64,000 nucleotides of DNA from Microbacterium sp. SMR1 (GTDB lineage: Bacteria > Actinomycetota > Actinomycetes > Actinomycetales > Microbacteriaceae): NCBI RefSeq assembly GCF_003289625.1, contig NZ_QMBN01000002.1, positions 456,610 through 520,609 of the forward strand, in the 5' to 3' direction. The notes below the pieces were generated by a model. That model saw only the letters and a program-made list of their open reading frames with translations, had not been told where the DNA came from and did no database searches. How positions within the stretch are numbered: the stretch's first letter is position 1; each line of letters starts with the position of its first letter. Shown in pieces: positions 7,987 through 16,383 of the stretch. Position numbers and translations under genes: made by a program.

Positions 7987-8442
7987 TCAGGCCTGGCGCG
8001 AGCCGAGCACCTTCACGATCACGGAACGCCGGCGCAGCTCGGCGATCGTCCGGGTCTCCTCGTCGGCGTCGCGGCCGAGCGCGTGCACGTCCGAGACCAC
8101 GACGACATCGCCCGCCGTCAGATGGCCGAACAGTCGCGACAGGCGCTCCTGCCAGCTTTCTCCGGTCTCGGGGGCGGGATGCCGGAAGCCCTCGATCGGA
8201 ACGCCGAACTGGGCCAGGGCGTCGCGCTGCGCCACGATGCTCGGCATGTCGTCGCGCGAGACGACCAGACCGACGAGGCGAGCGCCGGCAGGGCGGGCAG
8301 CCCACCACTCCGGGCTCGGCTGCAGGGCCGCGAAGCTGTCGGGCAGCTCGTCGACGGGGGAGTCGGGCAGCGCGATCGTACGCGTCTCGGCGTAGTCCGC
8401 CGCCGGGCGCGTGGTCCGGTCGTCGTCGGTCGGGGTGCTCAC
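7987..8442 (-). CDS. Truncated serine-resolvase-like protein, probably not catalytic
   Basis: 151 aa from a GTG start; an upstream ATG would run through a low-quality frame. The C-terminal ~95 residues follow the N-terminal fold of serine recombinases: 'LVGLVVSRDDMPSIVAQRDALAQFGV' corresponds to the strand carrying the catalytic Ser, and 'GDVVVVSDVHALGRD' to 'D.LVVWKLDRLGRS'. The conserved Arg just before the Ser and the first Arg of DRLGR (here HALGR) are missing, and no DNA-binding HTH domain follows. I infer a domesticated or degenerate recombinase fold of unknown role. It converges with the lacI gene, 6 nt apart. Confidence 0.6.
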   Translation of the reverse strand: MSTPTDDDRTTRPAADYAETRTIALPDSPVDELPDSFAALQPSPEWWAARPAGARLVGLVVSRDDMPSIVAQRDALAQFGVPIEGFRHPAPETGESWQERLSRLFGHLTAGDVVVVSDVHALGRDADEETRTIAELRRRSVIVKVLGSRQA

Positions 8443-8489
8443 CCTCTCATTGTCGCCGACGCGAGAACGGTTTTCACCACGAGTTCGCG

Positions 8490-10190
8490 TCAGAGGTCGT
8501 TCTGGCGCATCTCGAGGCTCACCTGCTGCGAGTCGAGCCGACGTTGCGACTCGCGCAGCACCTCGGACGAGAACGCGCCCTCGCTCGACAGCTCGAGCAG
8601 TCGCGTGCGCATCGCACCGATGAGCAGCAGCTGCAGCTCGCGGGCGAGGGCGCCGGCGTCCTCGTCGGCGGCGTGCTCCAGCCGGCGGCGCGCGATCGTC
8701 AGCGTCCGGGCGTCCCACTTGCCGCCTTCTTCGACGGCGAGTGTCGGGTCGGCCAGCCGGTCGATCGCCGCGGTGCGCAGCTCGGCGTCGAGCGCTTCCT
8801 CCTCCTCGCGCAGCAGCGAGCTGTCGGCGGTGCTGCTCGGGATACGAAGCGCCCGCACCAGAGCCGGCAGCGTGAGGCCCTGAAGGAGCAAGCTGACGAC
8901 GGCGACCAGGAACGCGGTGAGGATGAGGAGCTCGCGCTCCGGGGTCTCACGGGGAAGGGTCTGCGCCGCGGCGAGGGTGACGACCCCTCGCATCCCGGCC
9001 CACACGATGATCGTGCCGTGCTTCCAGCCCAGCGGCGACGCCTCGTAGTAGTCGAGGTCGTGGAACGCCCGGGTCACCCGGGTGCGCATGCTCTCCAGAC
9101 GCCGGCGCGTGGCCCCGGGATTGCGGCCGCGCCCGGCGAAATCAGGCGGCAGGCTGTCGAGGCGCTCCGAGATCTGCTCGAGGCGGTCGCGCTGGCGCAG
9201 GCGTGCACGACGCCCCTGGAAGAAGATGAGCCCCGCGACGTAGACGGCGCGGATGGCGAGCAGGATCGCGAGCGAGCCGAGGGCGAGCAGGATCGCCTTT
9301 CCGGGACCGCTCTGCTGCCGGAAGTTGTCGTCGAGGATGCCGCGCAGCTCCAGCCCCATCACGAGGAAAACCCCGCCCTCGAGCACGAGCTCGACCGTGC
9401 GCCAGTTGATCTCGTCGGAGACTCGCTGCTCGGCGGTGAAGCGTCGTGCGGCACCTTGACCCGTGGTGATGCCCGCCGCGACGGCGGCGACGAGCCCAGA
9501 GCCGCCGAGGTGCTCGGTCGGCAGGTACGCCACGAACGGGACGATGAATCCGAGGGCGGTGGCGGCGACCGTGCTCATGCGCGCCCGGACGCGCAGGTTC
9601 AGTCCGCCGACGACGACCCCCACGATCACGGCGGCGACGATTCCCCAGACGAAGGTTCCGACCGTGTCGGCGAATGCGAACCCGCCGGCGACCGCCGCGA
9701 TCGCGCTGCGCAGCAGAACGAGGGCGGTGGCGTCGTTGATGAGGCTCTCACCCTCGAGGATCGTCACGACCCGCGGGGATATGCCGAGCCGCTTGACGAT
9801 CGAGGTCGCGACGGCGTCGCTCGGGCTCAGCACCGCCCCGAGCGCCACCGCCAGCGGAAACCCGAGCTGGGGCAGAACAAGGGTGAGGAAGCCGCCGATC
9901 GCGAGCGCGCTGATGACGACGAGCGCGACGGCGAGCCCCGAGATCGACGGCAGATCGCGCCGGAACTCGACCGCGGGCAGACGCACCGCCGCCGCATAGA
10001 GCAGGGGAGGCAGCACGCCGACGAGGATCAGCTCGGGGTCGACCTCGAAGTCGTCGAGGATCGGCAGCCACGACGCGGCCAGTCCGACCGCGACGAGGAT
10101 CAGCGGCCCCGCGACACCGAGACGTTTCGACAGCGAGGTCGAGACGGCGATCGCGACGACACCGAGGATGAGTCCGGGCAGCAGTTCCAC
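8490..10190 (-). CDS. Na+/H+ antiporter, CPA1 (NhaP) family
   Basis: 566 aa. The first ~415 residues hold about 12 membrane helices, with the CPA1 signatures LSPSDAVAT and EGESLINDATALV that carry the ion-binding Asp residues. The C-terminal ~150 residues are hydrophilic, helical and charged, a cytoplasmic regulatory tail. The expected role is cytoplasmic pH and sodium homeostasis at the plasma membrane. It starts with GTG 15 nt after the malate dehydrogenase stop, so the two may be co-transcribed. Confidence 0.9.
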   Translation of the reverse strand: MELLPGLILGVVAIAVSTSLSKRLGVAGPLILVAVGLAASWLPILDDFEVDPELILVGVLPPLLYAAAVRLPAVEFRRDLPSISGLAVALVVISALAIGGFLTLVLPQLGFPLAVALGAVLSPSDAVATSIVKRLGISPRVVTILEGESLINDATALVLLRSAIAAVAGGFAFADTVGTFVWGIVAAVIVGVVVGGLNLRVRARMSTVAATALGFIVPFVAYLPTEHLGGSGLVAAVAAGITTGQGAARRFTAEQRVSDEINWRTVELVLEGGVFLVMGLELRGILDDNFRQQSGPGKAILLALGSLAILLAIRAVYVAGLIFFQGRRARLRQRDRLEQISERLDSLPPDFAGRGRNPGATRRRLESMRTRVTRAFHDLDYYEASPLGWKHGTIIVWAGMRGVVTLAAAQTLPRETPERELLILTAFLVAVVSLLLQGLTLPALVRALRIPSSTADSSLLREEEEALDAELRTAAIDRLADPTLAVEEGGKWDARTLTIARRRLEHAADEDAGALARELQLLLIGAMRTRLLELSSEGAFSSEVLRESQRRLDSQQVSLEMRQNDL

Positions 10191-10205
10191 GCGTCCGGGT
10201 GCCTG

Positions 10206-11210
10206 TCAGAGGATGCCGAGGGCTCGGACGGCGTCGCGCTCGTCGATGAGCTCGGCGACCGATGCGTCGAGCCGGGTTCGGCCGCGTTCGTCGAGCTCGA
10301 GCCCCGTTACGACGCGATAACCCGAGCCGTCGCTCGTGACGGGGAAGGAGCACACCAGGCCCTCGGGCACGCCGTACTCGCCGCGCGAGACGACGGCGGC
10401 CGAGGTGCGCCGGCCGTCAGTGCCGAGCACGTCGTCTCGCACGTGCCGCAGTGCCGCGTTGGCGGCCGATGCGGCAGATGACGCCCCGCGCACCGCGATG
10501 ATCTCGGCGCCGCGCTTCGCGACGCGAGGCACGAACTGGTCGTCGAGCCAGGCCCGTGCGGCATCCGTTCCGCCCAGCCGTTCGGCGAGCGCGTCGATCG
10601 CTAGGCGCCCGGCGACGGTCGCGGAGGCGATGTCGGGGAACTGCGTCGCGGAGTGGTTGCCCCAGATGACCACGCCCTCGATGTCGTTCACGGGCACCTC
10701 GAGCCGCGCGGCGAGCTGAGCGACGGCGCGCTCGTGATCGAGGCGGGTCATGGCGCTGAAGCGCTCGGCGGGTACGCCTTCGGCCGCCGACGCCGCGATC
10801 AGCGCGTTCGTGTTGGCGGGATTGCCCACGACCAGCACGCGGACGTCGGATGCCGCGGATGCCGCGATGGCCGCGCCCTGCGGGCCGAAGATGCCCGCGT
10901 TGGCGGCGAGCAGGTCGCCGCGCTCCATGCCGGCCGATCGGGGCCGGGCACCCACGAGCATCGCGATGTTGGCACCCGCGAACCCCGTGCGCGCGTCATC
11001 CGTGACCTCGACCGAGCGCAGCAGCGGGAACGCGCAGTCCTGCAGCTCGAGCGCCGTTCCCTCCGCGGCGCGGACGCCGTCGGGGATCTCGAGGAGGCGG
11101 AGACTCACGGGCCGGTCGGGGCCGAGCATCTCGCCGGAGGCGATGCGGAACAGCAGGGCGTAGCCGATCTGGCCGGCCGCGCCGGTGACGGTGACGGTGG
11201 TGGCGTCCAT
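10206..11210 (-). CDS. mdh: Malate dehydrogenase
   Basis: 334 aa NAD-dependent malate dehydrogenase of the cytosolic/actinobacterial type: [21 protein letters not shown] (NAD fold), [16 protein letters not shown] (substrate-loop Arg residues), NPANTNALI, the LDHERA segment and the catalytic His in [11 protein letters not shown]. It interconverts malate and oxaloacetate in the TCA cycle. Length and motifs are complete. It is the first gene of a two-gene unit with the antiporter. Confidence 0.95.
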   Translation of the reverse strand: MDATTVTVTGAAGQIGYALLFRIASGEMLGPDRPVSLRLLEIPDGVRAAEGTALELQDCAFPLLRSVEVTDDARTGFAGANIAMLVGARPRSAGMERGDLLAANAGIFGPQGAAIAASAASDVRVLVVGNPANTNALIAASAAEGVPAERFSAMTRLDHERAVAQLAARLEVPVNDIEGVVIWGNHSATQFPDIASATVAGRLAIDALAERLGGTDAARAWLDDQFVPRVAKRGAEIIAVRGASSAASAANAALRHVRDDVLGTDGRRTSAAVVSRGEYGVPEGLVCSFPVTSDGSGYRVVTGLELDERGRTRLDASVAELIDERDAVRALGIL

Positions 11211-11274
11211 GTGCCGAGCCTATTCCTGCCGTCGCGGCCGCACGGGGTGCCGGACCGGAGAATCGACCTCGCGG

Positions 11275-11865
11275 TCAGGCCTTCTGCTTCGCCTGGTGCC
11301 GGGCCACACGGTTGCGGTTGCCGCACCCGGCGGCGGTGCACCAGATCCGATTGCGTCGAGGTGAGCGGTCGAGGTAGACCCACCCGCAGGCGTCGTCGGC
11401 GCACTGCCGTGCGGTGGTGAGATCGGATGTCAGCAGGTCGTGGGCGCTCATGGCCACCGCCGCGCGCGGTCCGGAGAGATCAGCGGGCGGCACCCACACC
11501 CACGCTGAGGCGGGCTCGTCGAAGCTCAGCGACGAGCGGGCGAGGGCGTCGACGTGCTCGCGGGCGATGAGATCGGCTGCCGCCGAGGAATGCTGGAACA
11601 CCGCTTCGTAGACCGCCTCGCGAAGCGCGACGACCGCGCGGTGCTCCCGGGCCGCCACGTCCGATTCGGCCCGGGACAGTGCGCTTCTCCCGGCGCCCGT
11701 CGCGGCGCCGACATCCATCTGGTGGCACCACGACACGACGTCGTCGAAGTCGCGGAGGGTGTCAATCGCGCGTTGCGGGTCGAGCCGCCAGTGCACCGTG
11801 TCGACCAGATCGAGAGCGGGGTGCCCCGCGACCCGGGGGAACGCCGCTGCGTCGGACTGCGCCAC
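11275..11865 (-). CDS. CGNR zinc-finger transcriptional regulator (ABATE domain)
   Basis: 196 aa. The N-terminal helical ABATE-type domain (AGHPALDLVDTVHWR) is followed by a C-terminal CGNR zinc finger: C-A-D-D-A-C-G-W, then IWCTAAGCGNRNRVARHQAK, four cysteines with the diagnostic CGNR. Proteins of this family are probable stress-responsive regulators. It is divergent from an MFS transporter gene with a 63-nt shared upstream region, so control of that transporter is likely but inferred. It starts with GTG. Confidence 0.88.
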   Translation of the reverse strand: MAQSDAAAFPRVAGHPALDLVDTVHWRLDPQRAIDTLRDFDDVVSWCHQMDVGAATGAGRSALSRAESDVAAREHRAVVALREAVYEAVFQHSSAAADLIAREHVDALARSSLSFDEPASAWVWVPPADLSGPRAAVAMSAHDLLTSDLTTARQCADDACGWVYLDRSPRRNRIWCTAAGCGNRNRVARHQAKQKA

Positions 11866-11928
11866 GAATGAATGCTAACGCTCGTCGTCCGCTTGTGCCA
11901 TTAGTTCAGGGCTGACAGTGTGTAACGC

Positions 11929-13281
11929 ATGAAAGCCAGAGCACCCATTAGGCACTCCGCGGACGGTCTCGGCGCGGACTTCCGCCGTCTCTGGGTCGCG
12001 CAGGGGGCCTCCTCTGTCGGAGCGCAGGTCGGCGACCTCGCTCTTCCGCTGCTCGCCGTCGTGGTGCTCGGGGCGAGCGCCGGCGAGGTGGGGCTGCTCG
12101 GCGCGGCGAAATGGATGCCGTTCCTGCTCCTCGCGCTGCCGCTCGGCGTGCTCGTCGATCGGTCCCGTCGCCGCCGCATCCTGATCGTCGCGGACCTCGC
12201 CCGAGCTTTCCTGACGGTCGTGATCGTCGGCCTCGCCGTCGCCGGGGTGCTGACGTTGCCCGCTCTCGTCGGGCTTGTCCTGCTCTTGGGCGCCTTCACC
12301 GTGGCGTTCGACGTGAGCTACCAGTCCTATCTGCCCACCGTCGCGGGCCGGTCTCATCTCGAGCGCGCGAACGGTCGCCTGCAGGCGACGGCCGCCGTAG
12401 CTCAGATCGGCGGCCCCGGGATGGCGGGGCTGCTCGTCCAGACGCTGACCGCCGCCTGGGCCCTCATCGCTCCCGCGGCCACGTACCTCGTCTCGGCACT
12501 CGCCCTGACGAGCATCTCCACCCGGGAACACCGCCCCGTCCCCAGCGGCCGCGGTGCGCTGCCGGAGTTGCGCGAGGGCTTGCGTTTCGTGCGGCGAGAT
12601 CGCTTCCTGATCGCCCTCGTCGGATTCGCCGCCATCTACAACCTGTTCGCCCAGGCGATCACGGTGCTGTTCACGGTGCACGCCGTCCGCGAGCTCGGGC
12701 TGGATGCGGGGCAGCTCGGGCTGATCTTCGGGCTCGGTGCCGTCGGTGCCGTGGCGGCCGCGGCGAGTGCCCCGGCAGCGGTGCGCCGCTTCGGGGCGGG
12801 GCCGGCCTTGATCGCATGCGCAGTCGCGGAGAGCATCGCCCTGTCGATGCTGCCGCTCGTGCCCGCATCCTGGTCGGCCACGGTGCTGGTGGCGGTGCTG
12901 GCCGCGGCCTTCGCGCTGAACGGAGCCGGCACGTCGCTATCGAGTGTCGTCGCCGTGACGTTGCGTCAGCTGCGGACGCCGGACGAGGTCCTCGGGCGCG
13001 TGAACGCGACGATGCGCTGGGTCTCGTACGGGGTGGTCGCGATCGGCGCGGCGATCGGCGGCGGGCTCGGTGAGCTGGTGGGCACCCGGGCCGGGATGGC
13101 CATCGCGGGTGCGGGCGTCATGCTGACGGTCGTCTGGGTCGTGCTGTCGCCGCTGCGCTCGATCCGCGATCCCCGCGAGCTGGTCGACGCGAGCGGCGTT
13201 TCGGACGGAGGGCCCGAGGCGGCGCATCCCGGCTCGTCTCCGTGGGGCGACGCGGTGGGCGACGCGCCGCAGGTACGGTAA
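11929..13281 (+). CDS. MFS transporter (drug efflux-like)
   Basis: 450 aa with about 12 predicted membrane helices. The motif between helices 2 and 3, LPLGVLVDRSRRRRILIVAD, is the MFS motif A (G..xDrxxrR). The overall pattern resembles MFS_3/enterobactin-exporter-like efflux proteins. The divergent CGNR regulator suggests inducible export of a toxic compound. The substrate is unknown. The 3' end overlaps the -10 region proposed for the next gene. Confidence 0.85.
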   Translation: MKARAPIRHSADGLGADFRRLWVAQGASSVGAQVGDLALPLLAVVVLGASAGEVGLLGAAKWMPFLLLALPLGVLVDRSRRRRILIVADLARAFLTVVIVGLAVAGVLTLPALVGLVLLLGAFTVAFDVSYQSYLPTVAGRSHLERANGRLQATAAVAQIGGPGMAGLLVQTLTAAWALIAPAATYLVSALALTSISTREHRPVPSGRGALPELREGLRFVRRDRFLIALVGFAAIYNLFAQAITVLFTVHAVRELGLDAGQLGLIFGLGAVGAVAAAASAPAAVRRFGAGPALIACAVAESIALSMLPLVPASWSATVLVAVLAAAFALNGAGTSLSSVVAVTLRQLRTPDEVLGRVNATMRWVSYGVVAIGAAIGGGLGELVGTRAGMAIAGAGVMLTVVWVVLSPLRSIRDPRELVDASGVSDGGPEAAHPGSSPWGDAVGDAPQVR

Positions 13282-13286
13282 AGCGC

Positions 13287-13319
13287 ATGAACGAACGCGA
13301 CCGCGGAGCCGCACGGTGA
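13287..13319 (+). CDS. Putative 10-codon mini-ORF coupled to prolyl aminopeptidase
   Basis: The ATG at 13287 opens a frame encoding MNERDRGAAR and ends with a TGA that overlaps the GTG start of the next gene (GTGA at 13316-13319). A TACGGT -10-like hexamer at 13274-13279 lies 7 nt before the ATG, the spacing seen at leaderless starts. The downstream gene lacks a convincing Shine-Dalgarno site, so its translation may depend on re-initiation after this peptide. The mini-ORF is short enough to be chance. Confidence 0.4.
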   Translation: MNERDRGAAR

Positions 13320-14299
13320 GCGTGTCGGCCGCCCTGGCCGGCATCCTGTATCCCGAGATCGAACCCTACGAGACGGGCTTCCTGCTCGCCGGCGACGGTC
13401 AGCGCGTCTATTGGGAGCAGTCGGGCAATCCCGAGGGCAAGCCGGTCGTGTTCCTGCACGGCGGCCCCGGCGGCGGAACCTCGCCCTGGCACCGCCGCTT
13501 CTTCGACCCCGAGGCCTACCGCATCATCCTGTTCGACCAGCGAGGCTGCGGGAAGTCGACGCCGCACGCGAGTGATCCGGCCGCCGACCTGCGCTACAAC
13601 ACCACGTGGCACCTCGTCGCCGACATCGAGCTGCTGCGGCGCAACCTCGGCATCGACCGGTGGCAGGTCTTCGGGGGCTCGTGGGGCTCGACACTCGCCC
13701 TCGCCTACGCGCAGTCGCACCCGGATGTCGTCTCGGAGCTGGTGCTGCGCGGGATCTTCACGCTGCGGCGCCACGAGCTCGAGTGGTTCTACGAGGGCGG
13801 GGCGGCAGCGCTGTTCCCCGACCTGTGGGAGGACTACCTCGCCCCGGTTCCGGTCATCGAGCGGAGCCGACTGATCGAGGCGTACCACCGGCTGCTGACC
13901 GACCCCGATCCGGCGGTGCACGTTCCCGCCGCCCAGGCCTGGACGCGCTGGGAGGCCTCGACCGTGACCCTCCGTCCCGACCCGGAGCTGGTGGCCGGGA
14001 TGACGAAGGCGGAGTCGGCGACCGCGTTCGCGCGGATCGAGAACCACTACTTCCTCAACGGCGGATGGCTGCGTGAAGGGCAGCTGATCGAGGATGCCGC
14101 GTCGGGCCGCCTCCGCGGCATCCCGGGTGTCATCGTTCAGGGCCGCTACGACGCGTGCACGCCCCCGATGACCGCATGGGACCTGCACCGGGCCTGGCCC
14201 GAGGCCGAGTTCGTCATGGTCGACGACGCCGGCCACTCGGCCGGTGAGCCCGGCATCGCCGCCGCCCTCGTCGCCGCGACCGACCGCTTCGCCCGCTGA
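13316..14299 (+). CDS. pip: Prolyl aminopeptidase
   Basis: 327 aa alpha/beta hydrolase of peptidase family S33, cytoplasmic, releasing N-terminal proline from peptides. The features are VVFLHGGPGGGTSP (oxyanion HGGPG), the nucleophile elbow GGSWGS, catalytic Asp in VIVQGRYDACTP and His in DDAGHS. The first residues, YPEIEPYETGFL, match the family's start. It uses GTG. It ends 26 nt before a nested inverted repeat. Confidence 0.94.
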   Translation: MSVSAALAGILYPEIEPYETGFLLAGDGQRVYWEQSGNPEGKPVVFLHGGPGGGTSPWHRRFFDPEAYRIILFDQRGCGKSTPHASDPAADLRYNTTWHLVADIELLRRNLGIDRWQVFGGSWGSTLALAYAQSHPDVVSELVLRGIFTLRRHELEWFYEGGAAALFPDLWEDYLAPVPVIERSRLIEAYHRLLTDPDPAVHVPAAQAWTRWEASTVTLRPDPELVAGMTKAESATAFARIENHYFLNGGWLREGQLIEDAASGRLRGIPGVIVQGRYDACTPPMTAWDLHRAWPEAEFVMVDDAGHSAGEPGIAAALVAATDRFAR

Positions 14300-14324
14300 C
14301 GCGCGTCGCGCCGCGCGCGCCGGC

Positions 14325-14396
14325 GCCGAGAACGCACCGTCGCCGCGAGAACGCACCGCGAATGGTGCGTTATCGCGGGGTGAGTGCGTTCTCGGC
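14325..14396. repeat. Nested inverted repeat, copy 1
   Basis: The element is A-spacer-B-loop-B'-spacer-A'. A is GCCGAGAACGCAC (14325-14337). B is CGCGAGAACGCACC (14344-14357). B' (14364-14377) pairs with B with one mismatch, and A' (14384-14396) is the exact complement of A. A and B share the core CGAGAACGCAC, so the unit is two direct plus two inverted copies of one motif. It lies between convergent genes, and its right part overlaps the last codons of the lacI gene. The first 32 nt are identical to copy 2 at 20593. It could be a bidirectional terminator or a REP-like element. Confidence 0.88.
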
Positions 14397-15356
14397 GGGT
14401 CGAGCCGCGGGCCAGTGCACCGACACATCGAGGCGACGGCGGGTCGGGCCGGACCCGGGGGCGACGAGCATCGGGAGGAGCGCGGCCATCGCTTCGCGGC
14501 CCAGCTCGTCACCGTCGACGTCGATCGCGGGCACGTCGTCGGCTCCGATCGCCTCGGCCACCAGGCGTTCCGCGCTGACGACGATCTCGCCGGGCGAGGC
14601 GACGCCGCGAGCGCGGAGGGCGAAGACGAGACCGAGCCCGATGGATGTCGCGTAAGGCACAGCCGCCGTCGCGCCCGAGTCGATGACCGCGTCGGCGGTC
14701 GCGACACCCGCCGCGAACGTCGCCGGAAAAGGACCGAGCGCGGTCAGCTCGACGCGCTCGCCGACGGCGGCCTCGATCGCGGCCGAGCGCTGCCGGTCCT
14801 GCCATGATCCCTCCGGACCTCCGAGGTAGACGATTCCGCGGTGCCCCGCGTCGGCCAGGCGCGTCGCGAGCTCGGCGAACGCGCTCGCGGTGTCGGCCAC
14901 GATCGAGGTCATGCCGTCGATCTCACGGTCGACGAGGACCGTCGGCCCGAAGGCGCCGGCTGCACGGACGATGTCGTCGGGGCCGCGCGGTGCAACGAGG
15001 ATGCAGCCGTCGACCTGCCGGGCGAGGCGCTCGAGCTCGTCGAGCCCGTCGACGTCGTCGAGCCGGTGCACCGCGACCGTGAGCTGCAGGTCGGACTCGC
15101 GGGCGCGCTCCTGAGCCCCCGCGATGATCGGCGTGAAGAAGGCGTTGTCGAGCGTCGGCACGACGAGGGCGACGATGCCGCTGCGCCCGCGAGCGAGGTG
15201 GCTCGCGGCGCGGTTCGGGATGAAGCCGAGCGTCTCGGCCGCGGCGCGCACGCGCGCGACCGTCTCGGGGGCGACGAGGTCGGGGCGGCTGAGCGCCCGG
15301 GATGCCGTCGACTTCGACACACCCGCATGCGCGGCGACATCGGCGAGTGTCGTCAC
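14370..15356 (-). CDS. LacI-family repressor of the PotABCD-type operon
   Basis: 328 aa from the GTG at 15356. That start is preferred over the ATG at 15383 because a GGGGG ribosome binding site sits just before it and the HTH begins immediately (TTLADVAAHAGVSKSTASRALSR). The sensor domain occupies about residues 60-320. It is divergent from an ABC importer operon and shares a control region with three perfect GCAACCGGTTGC palindromes, the shape expected for LacI-family operators, so it probably represses both itself and the importer. Its last residues (ENALTPR) are encoded by the right arm of the nested repeat. Confidence 0.9.
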   Translation of the reverse strand: MTTLADVAAHAGVSKSTASRALSRPDLVAPETVARVRAAAETLGFIPNRAASHLARGRSGIVALVVPTLDNAFFTPIIAGAQERARESDLQLTVAVHRLDDVDGLDELERLARQVDGCILVAPRGPDDIVRAAGAFGPTVLVDREIDGMTSIVADTASAFAELATRLADAGHRGIVYLGGPEGSWQDRQRSAAIEAAVGERVELTALGPFPATFAAGVATADAVIDSGATAAVPYATSIGLGLVFALRARGVASPGEIVVSAERLVAEAIGADDVPAIDVDGDELGREAMAALLPMLVAPGSGPTRRRLDVSVHWPAARPAENALTPR

Positions 15357-15416
15357 CGCGCCCCCTTCGTCCCGCCGCCGCATGGCGCGACGGTCCGCTC
15401 ATCCTACTGAGCGGGA

Positions 15417-15428
15417 GCAACCGGTTGC
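15417..15428. promoter_or_regulatory. LacI-type operator O1
   Basis: A perfect 12-bp palindrome, GCAACCGGTTGC, 61 nt upstream of the lacI start codon. It is identical to the two operators near the ABC operon. The central CCGG with TTGC flanks fits LacI-family sites with a central CG step. Confidence 0.85.
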
Positions 15429-15455
15429 GCCGCCGATGAACGCCGGTTTTACACG

Positions 15456-15465
15456 GTGTTAACAC
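15456..15465. promoter_or_regulatory. GTGTTAACAC palindrome in the lacI/ABC control region
   Basis: A perfect 10-bp palindrome in an AT-richer stretch between operators O1 and O2. It may be part of a promoter or a site for another regulator. No firm -35/-10 pair could be assigned. Confidence 0.3.
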
Positions 15466-15505
15466 GAATGGTCGCGCGCTTCCCCGCGTGGGCTCTACGG
15501 TAGGA

Positions 15506-15529
15506 GCAACCGGTTGCGCAACCGGTTGC
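15506..15529. promoter_or_regulatory. Tandem LacI-type operators O2 and O3
   Basis: Two copies of the perfect palindrome GCAACCGGTTGC abut without spacer (15506-15517 and 15518-15529), 33 nt before the permease start. Centre-to-centre distances to O1 are 89 and 101 bp, close to whole numbers of helical turns, so repression by DNA looping is possible. Confidence 0.88.
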
Positions 15530-15561
15530 ACCCGCACCCCTCGCACGAACGGAGTTCGCTC

Positions 15562-16383
15562 GTGGTTTCACGCCGCACCGGACTGCTGGCCCTCCCCGGG
15601 CTCGCGCTCCTGCTGGCGGGGTTCCTCATCCCGTCGATCGCGATGCTGTTCGCCCCTCCCGGTGTCAGCCTGGTCGACATCCTCGAACGCCTCGGCCGGA
15701 TGCTGACCGACCCGTTCGATCTCGCGATCATCGGGCGCACGGTCGGGCTGGGCCTCATCGTCACCGTGATCTGCATCGTGCTGGGGTTCCCGATCGCCTA
15801 CCTGCTCGCCCGCTCGACCTCGCGCTGGTCGGGTGTGCTGCTCGCCCTCGCGATCTTCCCGCTGCTGCTGAGCAATGTCGTGCGCACCTTCGGCTGGCTC
15901 GTGCTGCTGGGGTCGAACGGCGCGATCGGTCAGCTGCTCACAGGGCTGGGACTCGTCGACCGCGCGCCGCAGCTGCTCTACACCGAGCTCGCGATCGTGC
16001 TGGGTCTGACGCAGCTCTTCCTGCCGCTGGCAATCATCTCCTGCTACTCCGCCGTCGCTCAGGTCGACCCCGGACTGGATGACGCCGCGCGCGGTCTCGG
16101 CGCGAGCCGCACCCGCACCTTCTGGGGCATCGTCGTGCCGCTCTCGGCGCCGGGCATGGTCGTCGCGTCGACCCTCGTCTTCGCGGGGAGCGTCACCGCG
16201 TACACGACCCCCTACCTGCTCGGCGGATCGAGCCAGCGGATGCTGTCGACGCAGCTCTACTCGTACTCGAGCGTGACGATCGACTGGGCGGCGGCCAGTG
16301 CGACGGCCATCATCATGACGGTCCTCGTGTTCGCCGTGTCGGGCCTGTCCGCCGTCGTCGGACGACGGGGGGCCACCGCGTGA
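15562..16383 (+). CDS. ABC transporter permease, PotB-like
   Basis: 273 aa with about six membrane helices. It contains the EAA loop 'DDAARGLGASRTRTFWGIVVPLSAPG' that contacts the ATPase. It belongs to the spermidine/putrescine-iron-phosphonate (PotB) class of importers. The GTG at 15562 was chosen: GGAG lies 10 nt upstream, and extending further would translate the tandem operators. It overlaps the second permease by 4 nt. Substrate is discussed with the binding protein. Confidence 0.9.
   Translation: MVSRRTGLLALPGLALLLAGFLIPSIAMLFAPPGVSLVDILERLGRMLTDPFDLAIIGRTVGLGLIVTVICIVLGFPIAYLLARSTSRWSGVLLALAIFPLLLSNVVRTFGWLVLLGSNGAIGQLLTGLGLVDRAPQLLYTELAIVLGLTQLFLPLAIISCYSAVAQVDPGLDDAARGLGASRTRTFWGIVVPLSAPGMVVASTLVFAGSVTAYTTPYLLGGSSQRMLSTQLYSYSSVTIDWAAASATAIIMTVLVFAVSGLSAVVGRRGATA

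Noticed and set aside
7987..8442. Active resolvase indicating a mobile element
   Set aside because: Key catalytic Arg residues and the DNA-binding domain are missing, and no inverted repeats or partner transposase genes are nearby.
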